Source: Acidimicrobiia bacterium (GTDB taxonomy: Bacteria > Actinomycetota > Acidimicrobiia > Acidimicrobiales > Bin134). From it: a DNA stretch of 64,000 nt. Position 1 is the stretch's first letter. The number at the start of each line of letters is the position of its first letter. Positions 57,625 through 64,000 of the stretch are shown one piece after another. The position numbers were made by a program, and so were the translations under genes. The stretch spans positions 124,001 through 188,000 of the forward strand of contig JAJDYU010000069.1 in the NCBI GenBank assembly GCA_022825005.1. The letters are read 5' to 3'. A model generated the notes under the pieces. The model made no database searches, was not told the origin of the DNA, and worked only from the letters and a program-made list of their open reading frames with translations.

Positions 57625-59891
57625 CGGAACATCGCATCGGGCTCACCCTGGCCGAATCCACGTCACCGCCGGTGCCGCGGCCCTACGATCCCGATGCCCC
57701 CAATGTGCTGGTGTTCGTGCTCGACGATCTCGGCTTCGCCCAGCTGGGGTGCTATGGCTCCGATATCGACACCCCCAACCTTGACCGCTTGGCGGTTCGG
57801 GGTCTGCGGTTCACCAACTTCCACACCACTGCGATTTGTTCTCCCACCCGGGCGTGCCTACTAACCGGGCGCAATCACCATCGGGTAGGCATGGGGTTGG
57901 TTCCTGACTTGCCCATCAATTTCCCCGGCTACAACGGCAGGATTCCCAGCTCGGCCGGCACCTTGGCCCAATACCTTGGCGCCGAGGGCTGGGCCACCTT
58001 CATGGTGGGGAAGTGGCATCTGACTCCCCGCGACCAGCTAGCCGCCGGTCCGTATGACGCCTGGCCTACCGGGAAGGGCTTCGACCATTACTACGGGTTC
58101 ATCAACGCGGAGACCAACCAGTGGACGCCTCAGCTCGTCCGCGACCAGACCTACATCGAGCCCCCGGCCACCCCCGAGGAGGGATACCACCTCGATGCCG
58201 ATTTGGCTGACCAAGCCGTCGACTACGTGCGCAACCTGCGGCTGGCCGACCCTGATCGTCCGTTCATGATGTGGTACGCCACCGGCACCCCCCACGCCCC
58301 CCATCAGGCGCCCCCGGAATGGATCGACCGCTACGCCGGGCAGTTCGACCGGGGCTGGGACGTGTTGAGAGAAGAGGTGCTGGCCCGCCAGAAGGAGATG
58401 GGGGTCATCGCCGGTGACGTCGCATTGTCGGAGCGGCCCGAATGGGTCGAGCCCTGGGATGGCATCGACCCCGACCGCCAGCGGCTGTATGCCCGCATGA
58501 TGGAGGTGTACGCGGGCTTCGTGAGCCACGCCGACCACCACATCGGCCGATTGCTCGACTACTTGGAGTCCACCGGCGAGGCCGACAACACCGTTATCGC
58601 TTTCATCTCTGATAACGGCTCTTCGCCCGAGGGCGGTCCCAACGGTACCTGGAACCAGCCCCGCCACTACATCAGCGACGAAGCAGACGACCTCGAGCTT
58701 GAGATGTCCCATTACGACGATTTGGGCGGGTTCCGCTCCGCAGGGCACTACCCCTGGGGGTGGGCGCTGGCCGGCAACACCCCCTTTAGGCGGTGGAAGC
58801 GGTACACCTTCGAGGGCGGCGTGCGCGACCCGTTGATTCTGTCCTGGCCGACCGGTATCGCGGCGCGGGGCGAGCTGCGCCATCAGTACAGCCACGTGAC
58901 CGATGTGATGCCCACGATTTTGGATCTGGCCGGGGTGCAGCCTCCTTCGGTGTTCGGCGGGGTGGAGCAGATGTCGTTAGACGGCGTCAGCATGCGGCAA
59001 GTCCTGGAAGACGATGATCCCGAGGCGGCCCGCACCAGCCAGTACTACGAGTGCTGGGGGAGCCGGGCCATATATCACGAGGGATGGAAAGCGGTTACCA
59101 ACCACGTCAGCCAGTTCACCGCCTTCGACCGAGACTCCATCATCGGCAGCCATGATTTCGCCGACGACCAGTGGGCGCTGTTCGACACCGTGACCGATCC
59201 CATCGAATCGAAAAACCTGGCCGACACTCACCCTGAGAGGTTGGCCGAGCTGGTCGAGCTGTGGGACGCCGAGGCCGACCGCAACGGGGTGCTGCCCCTC
59301 GACGACACGCAGGTCAACCGCATCGCCCACATGTATGCCCCCTGGATGTCGATGAGGTCGCGCTATGAGCTGGTCCCCGGCGACAAGGTGCATGAGACCG
59401 TCGGGCCCTTGCAGTTCGGCGGCTACCGGGCCGTGGCCGCCTTCCCCGACGGTTTGCCCAAAGGCGCTGAGGGCATCATCTGCGAGCAGGGCGACTGGAT
59501 CTCGGGTTGGACGTTTTTCTTGGCCGACGGCGAACTCCGCTGGGTGGCGGTTGTACACGGCCGGGAATACCGGGCCGCTGGCCCCGCTCCCACCGGGGCG
59601 CGTTTTCTGGGCGCGGAATTGTCCCCCACCTACGGCGGCCTGTTCACGGTCACGCTCACCGCTGACGATGCCGAGATCGGCCAAGGGGCCGAACCGCTGC
59701 CCCTGCCCACCTCCTGGGCCCCCGACAGCGCCTTCCTCACCGTGGGCTATGGCCGCCCCTTCCCGGTGTGCGACGACTACCAGCCGCCGTTTGAAGCACC
59801 CGAGGCCCTGGCCTCGCTGGTCATCGAGACCGGCCAGCCGCCCCCCTTCGACTTCGACGCCGAATTGGCCCACGCCATGCGCCACCAATAG
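57621..59891 (+). CDS. type I sulfatase, paralogue 2
   Basis: This protein has the same length (756) and motifs as paralogue 1, with CSPTRACLLTGR near residue 73, LDDLG and SDNGS. It differs by scattered substitutions throughout, for example PDLPINF for TDLPINF. The overlapping ATGA start suggests co-translation with paralogue 1. A TA module lies downstream on the other strand. Confidence 0.94.
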   Translation: MTEHRIGLTLAESTSPPVPRPYDPDAPNVLVFVLDDLGFAQLGCYGSDIDTPNLDRLAVRGLRFTNFHTTAICSPTRACLLTGRNHHRVGMGLVPDLPINFPGYNGRIPSSAGTLAQYLGAEGWATFMVGKWHLTPRDQLAAGPYDAWPTGKGFDHYYGFINAETNQWTPQLVRDQTYIEPPATPEEGYHLDADLADQAVDYVRNLRLADPDRPFMMWYATGTPHAPHQAPPEWIDRYAGQFDRGWDVLREEVLARQKEMGVIAGDVALSERPEWVEPWDGIDPDRQRLYARMMEVYAGFVSHADHHIGRLLDYLESTGEADNTVIAFISDNGSSPEGGPNGTWNQPRHYISDEADDLELEMSHYDDLGGFRSAGHYPWGWALAGNTPFRRWKRYTFEGGVRDPLILSWPTGIAARGELRHQYSHVTDVMPTILDLAGVQPPSVFGGVEQMSLDGVSMRQVLEDDDPEAARTSQYYECWGSRAIYHEGWKAVTNHVSQFTAFDRDSIIGSHDFADDQWALFDTVTDPIESKNLADTHPERLAELVELWDAEADRNGVLPLDDTQVNRIAHMYAPWMSMRSRYELVPGDKVHETVGPLQFGGYRAVAAFPDGLPKGAEGIICEQGDWISGWTFFLADGELRWVAVVHGREYRAAGPAPTGARFLGAELSPTYGGLFTVTLTADDAEIGQGAEPLPLPTSWAPDSAFLTVGYGRPFPVCDDYQPPFEAPEALASLVIETGQPPPFDFDAELAHAMRHQ

Positions 59892-59963
59892 CCGTGTGCC
59901 CCTCCTGGGAGCGGTTGCCGCCAGCGAAGAGGGATTCGACCCTGTTGCGTCGAAGTCATCGCC

Positions 59964-60227
59964 TCAGCGATAGATCCGATCTCGCTGTCCGATCCGAACC
60001 ACCAAGACTCGGATTGCCTCGTCTTGGATGTCACAGACAACGCGGCAATCGCCCACTCGGTAGCGCCAAAGCCCTCCTAAGGGTCCGGTCAGAGCCTGAC
60101 CGAGTCGGCGGGGATCAGAAGGTGCGACGCGCTCATCCATGTAGTCCATGATGCGCCGGGCGGTATTCTTGTCGAGCTTCCTTAGCTGGGATTTGGCCGT
60201 GTCGGTGTAGTCAATCGTCCAGGCCAA
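59964..60227 (-). CDS. RelE/ParE-type toxin
   Basis: The 87-residue protein has the RelE-like fold sequence: TDTAKSQLRKLDKNTARRIMDYM, GLWRYRVGDCRVVCDIQDEAIRVLVVRIGQRDRIYR. RelE toxins cleave ribosome-bound mRNA. The start overlaps the antitoxin stop region (60211-60227), and the pair is coupled on the minus strand, antisense to the sulfatase genes that flank it. Confidence 0.9.
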   Translation of the reverse strand: MAWTIDYTDTAKSQLRKLDKNTARRIMDYMDERVAPSDPRRLGQALTGPLGGLWRYRVGDCRVVCDIQDEAIRVLVVRIGQRDRIYR

Positions 60228-60438
60228 GCTCTTTCCTCACGTCCGCAGCAGAGTGAATCTGCTCGTCGTTCTTGCGGATGCGTTCTAGGACATCGGCGGC
60301 CAAGTAGTAGTCCTCAAGGTCGTCGAGCCCCCGGTCAATAATCTCGCGCAAATAAAAGGCCTTCGTCCGACCGGTCAGCAGAGCCAGCTGAGTGAGCCTC
60401 TCTTCGGTTGCGGGCTCTAGCCGAATCGATGTGGGCAT
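60211..60438 (-). CDS. RelB-type (ribbon-helix-helix) antitoxin
   Basis: The 75-residue protein, from ATG 60438, begins MPTSIRLEPATEERLTQLALLTGRTKAFYLREII, a ribbon-helix-helix start typical of antitoxins that bind their own promoter. A longer frame from 60474 is less likely. The C-terminal acidic helix should cover the toxin. The TA pair is the only feature between sulfatases 2 and 3. Confidence 0.88.
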   Translation of the reverse strand: MPTSIRLEPATEERLTQLALLTGRTKAFYLREIIDRGLDDLEDYYLAADVLERIRKNDEQIHSAADVRKELGLDD

Positions 60439-60542
60439 CAGTGCATCCCTTGAAATTGAAAGCGAATACAACAACTATTTGTAGTCATCCTATCGAACCT
60501 TGTTGAGATATCAAGAGGTGTACTGGCTAAGGTCATCGTTCG

Positions 60543-62813
60543 ATGACCGAATACAAAGTCGGACTCTCCCTGGTCGAGTCCACATCGCCCCCGGTGCCGC
60601 GCCCCTACGATCCCGATGCCCCCAATGTGCTGGTGATCGTGCTGGACGATCTGGGCTTCGCCCAGCTCGGGTGTTACGGCTCCGATATCGACACCCCCAA
60701 CCTCGATCACTTGGCGGCCCAGGGACTGCGGTTCACCAACTTCCACACCACCGCGGTGTGCTCGCCCACCCGGGCGTGCCTGCTCACAGGACGCAACCAC
60801 CACAGGGTGGGGGTGGGGATGCTCACCGACATGCCCATAAATTTCCCCGGCTACAACGGCCAGATCCCCGACTCGGCCGGGACCTTGGCCCAATACCTGG
60901 GCGCCGAGGGCTGGGCCACCTTCGCGGTGGGCAAGTGGCATCTCACCCCTCGCGACCAGCGGGCCGCCGGGCCGTATCACACCTGGCCCACCGGAGTCGG
61001 GTTCGATCACTACTACGGGTTCCTCAACGGAGAAACCAACCAGTGGACCCCCCAGCTCATCCGCGACCAGAGCTACATCGAGCCCCCCGCCACCCCCGAG
61101 GAGGGGTATCACCTCGACGCCGATTTGGCCGACCAGGCCATCGACTATCTACGGGGTCTGCGGCTAGCCGACCCCGACCGGCCATTCATGATGTGGTACG
61201 CCACCGGCACCCCCCACGCTCCCCATCAGGCGCCCCCGGAATGGATCAACCGCTACGCCGGGAAGTTCGACCAGGGGTGGGATGTGTGGCGAGAAGAAGT
61301 GCTGGCCCGCCAGAAGGAACTGGGCGTCATTCCTGGCGATGTGACCTTGTCTGAGCGACCCGAGTGGGTCGAGCCCTGGGACGACATAGACCCCGACCGC
61401 CAGCGGCTGTACGCCCGCATGATGGAGGTGTACGCCGGGTTCTTGAGCCATGCCGACCACCACATCGGCCGGGTGCTGCACTACTTGGAGTCAACCGGCG
61501 AGGCCGACAACACCGTGGTGGCGTTGATCTCCGACAACGGCACCTCAGCCGAAGGCGGCCCCAACGGCAGCTGGAACCAGATCCGCCACTACATCAGCGA
61601 CGAAGCAGACGATCTCGACTTGGAGTTGGCCCATTACGACGACCTCGGCGGGTTCCGCTCCTCCGGGCACTACCCCTGGGGATGGGCGCTAGCCGGCAAC
61701 ACCCCCTTCCGGCGGTGGAAGCGGTACACCTTTGAGGGCGGTGTGCGCGACCCTCTGATCCTGGCGTGGCCGGCCGGAATCGAGGCGAGGGGGGAGCTGC
61801 GCCACCAGTACTCCCACGTCACCGACGTGATGCCCACCATTTTGGATCTGGCCGGGGTGCAGCCCCCGGCCGAATTCGGCGGGGTGGAGCAGATGTCGTT
61901 CGACGGCGTCAGCATGCGGCAAGTCCTGGAAGACGATGATCCCGAGGCCGCCCGCACCAGCCAGTACTACGAGTGCTGGGGCAGCCGGGCCATGTACCAC
62001 CAGGGGTGGAAGGCGGTCACCAACCACGTCAACCAGCTCACCGCCGCCGAACGCGGCGCCATCATCGGCAGCCACGACTTCGCCGAGGACCAGTGGGAGC
62101 TGTTCGACACCGTGGCCGATCCCATCGAGTCGAACAACCTGGCCGAAACCCATCCCGAGAAGCTGGCCGAGATGATCCAGCTGTGGAATGCCGAAGCCGA
62201 CCGCAACGGCGTGCTGCCCCTCGACGACACCGCGGTCAACCGCATCGCCCACATGTACGCCCCCTGGATGTCGTTGCGGTCCCGCTACAACTTGGTGCCG
62301 GGCGACAAAGTCCACGAGGCAGCCGGGCCGCTCCAGTTCGGCGGCTACCGGGCGGTGGCCGCCTTTCCCGATGGCCTGCCCGCGCACGCCGCCGGAGTCA
62401 TCTGCGAGCAAGGCGACTGGATCGCAGGGTGGGCGCTGTTCCTGGCCGACGGTGAGCTCCGCTGGGTGGCGGTGGTTCACGGACGGGAGTACCGGGTCAC
62501 CGCCCCCGCCCCCACCGGGGCCTGCTTCCTGGGGGCGGTGGTAGAACCGACCGACAGCGGCGTGTTCACGGTGACGCTCACTGCTGACGATGCAGAGATT
62601 GGTCAGGGGGCCGAACCGGTGCCGTTGCCCACCAACTGGGCCCCCGACGGCGCCTTCCTCACCGTGGGCTACGGCCGGCCCTTCCCGGTATGCGGCGACT
62701 ACCAGCCGCCGTTTGAGGCACCCGACGCCTTGGCCTCGCTGGTCATCGAGACCAGCCCGCTGCCCCCGTTCGACTTCGACGCCGAGATGGCCCACGCCAT
62801 GCGCCACCAATAG
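60543..62813 (+). CDS. type I sulfatase, paralogue 3
   Basis: The 756-residue sulfatase has the same motifs (CSPTRACLLTGR, LDDLG, ISDNGT). The start is ATG 60543 and its own promoter should lie in the 100 nt downstream of the divergent antitoxin start. It differs from paralogue 1 mainly in N-terminal (EYKVGLSLVE) and loop positions. The rhomboid-like gene starts 3 nt after its stop. Confidence 0.94.
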   Translation: MTEYKVGLSLVESTSPPVPRPYDPDAPNVLVIVLDDLGFAQLGCYGSDIDTPNLDHLAAQGLRFTNFHTTAVCSPTRACLLTGRNHHRVGVGMLTDMPINFPGYNGQIPDSAGTLAQYLGAEGWATFAVGKWHLTPRDQRAAGPYHTWPTGVGFDHYYGFLNGETNQWTPQLIRDQSYIEPPATPEEGYHLDADLADQAIDYLRGLRLADPDRPFMMWYATGTPHAPHQAPPEWINRYAGKFDQGWDVWREEVLARQKELGVIPGDVTLSERPEWVEPWDDIDPDRQRLYARMMEVYAGFLSHADHHIGRVLHYLESTGEADNTVVALISDNGTSAEGGPNGSWNQIRHYISDEADDLDLELAHYDDLGGFRSSGHYPWGWALAGNTPFRRWKRYTFEGGVRDPLILAWPAGIEARGELRHQYSHVTDVMPTILDLAGVQPPAEFGGVEQMSFDGVSMRQVLEDDDPEAARTSQYYECWGSRAMYHQGWKAVTNHVNQLTAAERGAIIGSHDFAEDQWELFDTVADPIESNNLAETHPEKLAEMIQLWNAEADRNGVLPLDDTAVNRIAHMYAPWMSLRSRYNLVPGDKVHEAAGPLQFGGYRAVAAFPDGLPAHAAGVICEQGDWIAGWALFLADGELRWVAVVHGREYRVTAPAPTGACFLGAVVEPTDSGVFTVTLTADDAEIGQGAEPVPLPTNWAPDGAFLTVGYGRPFPVCGDYQPPFEAPDALASLVIETSPLPPFDFDAEMAHAMRHQ

Positions 62814-62815
62814 CC

Positions 62816-63700
62816 ATGTACTCGTCTCGACGCTTCGGCTACAGCGACGACCCCTGGTTCCGCGTCGGTGGGTACCCGGTGTCGACCACCGCCTTTGTGG
62901 TCGGCCTCGGCGTGATCTCGATGATTATTTGGGGAATCGAGGGCCGATTCGGGCCGATCTTTCGCGAGTTGGTGCTGGTCTCGGAGCACTTCTCGCTCGG
63001 GAGCGTGGTGGAGGGAGACGTTTGGCGGCTGGTCACCTGGCCGATCCCCAACGAGCCCCATTTCTGGACGATCATCCTGTTCGCCATCTTCTACATGCTG
63101 GGCTCCCAGATTGAGTCCCTCCTGGGACGTTGGCGGTTTGCCTTCTTCCTCGTGGCCCTGACTCTCATCCCCGCCGTGATAGTGACCGCGGTGGAGGCGG
63201 TGACCGGGATCACCGGCTATGTGGCTGGCCTACGCATGGTGGAAGTGGGGGTGTTGGTAGCCTTTGCCGCCCAATACGCTCATGCCCGGTTTTGGCCCGG
63301 CATTCCCGGTTGGGTGATTGCTGTCGTCATCGTCGGGCTCGACGCTCTCCAGGCCCTCGGTGACCGCGACGAGTATTCGCTGATCGTTCTGGCCTGCACG
63401 GTGGCGGTGGCCCTGCTCGGCATTCGGGCCTTCGGCTACGCCACCAACCTGACGTGGATTCCCAAGCTGTCTTTGGCGTCAAGCACCGGTCAGTCTTCGG
63501 GCCGCGACCGACCCTCGAGGTCTCGTCGGCGGGGCCGAAGTCGAGACCACCTGCGGGCGGTCCCTTTGCGCGATGAGAGCGTCAGCCCCGAGATCGACGC
63601 CCTCCTAGACCAGGTGTCCAGCCAAGGCCTTGACAGCCTCACCCGCAAACAGCGCAAACAACTAGAAGCCCACGCCCGCCGCCTACGCCGCCGCCGATAG
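62816..63700 (+). CDS. rhomboid-like membrane protein, likely non-catalytic
   Basis: The 294-residue protein has six or so hydrophobic segments in the first 200 residues (WRLVTWPIPNE, FWTIILFAIFYMLGSQIESLLG) with the rhomboid-fold signature. I cannot see the catalytic GxSG serine motif: the region reads GYVAGLRMVEVGVL. A basic linker and a C-terminal helix (DALLDQVSSQGLDSLTRKQRKQLEAHARR) follow. It is probably co-transcribed with sulfatase 3 and may be a pseudoprotease. Confidence 0.8.
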   Translation: MYSSRRFGYSDDPWFRVGGYPVSTTAFVVGLGVISMIIWGIEGRFGPIFRELVLVSEHFSLGSVVEGDVWRLVTWPIPNEPHFWTIILFAIFYMLGSQIESLLGRWRFAFFLVALTLIPAVIVTAVEAVTGITGYVAGLRMVEVGVLVAFAAQYAHARFWPGIPGWVIAVVIVGLDALQALGDRDEYSLIVLACTVAVALLGIRAFGYATNLTWIPKLSLASSTGQSSGRDRPSRSRRRGRSRDHLRAVPLRDESVSPEIDALLDQVSSQGLDSLTRKQRKQLEAHARRLRRRR

Positions 63701-63791
63701 TCAGAGCCCGCTTCGCCGTCCGAACCGATTGGCGGCACCATCTCGCGCAACCCACTACGGTAAATGGGCGTCGGCTGGCGGGAGGAGTCCT

Positions 63792-64000
63792 ATGGCACAG
63801 GTGGGCGATGACATCATCGTCCTGGACGGCGTCTACAAAATCTTCGGCCCCCAACCCCGTGGAAGGGCCTTCGAGCTAGCCAGCTCCGGGATGGGCAAAG
63901 ACGAAGTACAGGCCGAGACCGGGCACGTGGTGGGCCTTCACGACGTTTCCTTCTCGGTGCCCAGGGGCGAGATCTTCGTAGTGATGGGCCTGTCCGGATC
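63792..64000 (+). CDS. glycine betaine/proline-type ABC transporter ATPase, 5' part only
   Basis: The start ATG 63792 has GGAGGAG upstream. The 69 residues visible (LDGVYKIFGPQPRGRA, GHVVGLHDVSFSVPRGEIFVVMGLSGS) match ProV/OpuAA-type ATPases, which carry an N-terminal extension before the P-loop; Walker A is cut at the window edge. Such transporters import osmolytes such as glycine betaine. Confidence 0.82.
   Translation, partial: MAQVGDDIIVLDGVYKIFGPQPRGRAFELASSGMGKDEVQAETGHVVGLHDVSFSVPRGEIFVVMGLSG

Overview
The window is a high-G+C actinobacterial chromosome segment, most likely from an uncultured member of Acidimicrobiia or a close relative. That assignment is inference. It rests on the gene order gyrB-gyrA-DUF3566-tRNA-Ile, a sigM-trxB-trxA-cwlM-parB-parA block as in mycobacteria, a SigR/anti-sigma-R pair, a DUF2342 'F420-associated' metalloprotease, a PstP-type phosphatase beside a PASTA kinase, and frequent GTG/TTG starts with ATGA overlaps.

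The chromosomal origin lies near 21.7-23.7 kb. Leftward from it run dnaA, dnaN, recF, dciA, gyrB, gyrA, a TadE-like gene, a DUF3566 membrane protein and tRNA-Ile. Rightward run rpmH, rnpA, yidD, yidC, jag, rsmG, a perfect parS site, parA and parB. Convergent to parB is a block of cwlM-like, trxA, trxB, a small membrane protein, an anti-sigma factor and an ECF sigma factor. DnaA boxes occur on both sides of dnaA.

Left part (0-13.5 kb): a Ser/Thr kinase (cut by the window edge) and PP2C phosphatase; tRNA-Leu; a three-gene redox operon of a metallo-beta-lactamase-fold hydrolase, an AhpD-like protein without the CxxC loop, and an AhpD/carboxymuconolactone-decarboxylase-like gene whose second catalytic Cys codon is an in-frame UGA followed by a bacterial-SECIS-like hairpin (a probable selenoprotein); larC and larB of nickel-pincer cofactor synthesis; pheA; and a catabolic operon (flavin oxidoreductase, TetR, MaoC hydratase, SDR, CaiB CoA-transferase, IMPase-like) behind a promoter with an embedded perfect inverted repeat.

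Right part: a DUF4349 lipoprotein; a Tad-type pilus/secretion locus (34.9-43.8 kb) whose last gene encodes a membrane protein with LysM-like repeats and a C-terminal BTAD regulatory domain; hpt, tilS and the DUF2342 protease; SigR with an atypical zinc anti-sigma factor; then a degradation-flavoured region with an acyl-CoA dehydrogenase, methyltransferase, two P450s, an iron-type binding lipoprotein under a DtxR/IdeR-like box, a Baeyer-Villiger-type monooxygenase and three paralogous 756-residue sulfatases, with a RelBE-type module between the second and third. A rhomboid-like protein and the start of a glycine-betaine-type ABC ATPase close the window. An 82-nt structured repeat occurs twice, 48 kb apart.
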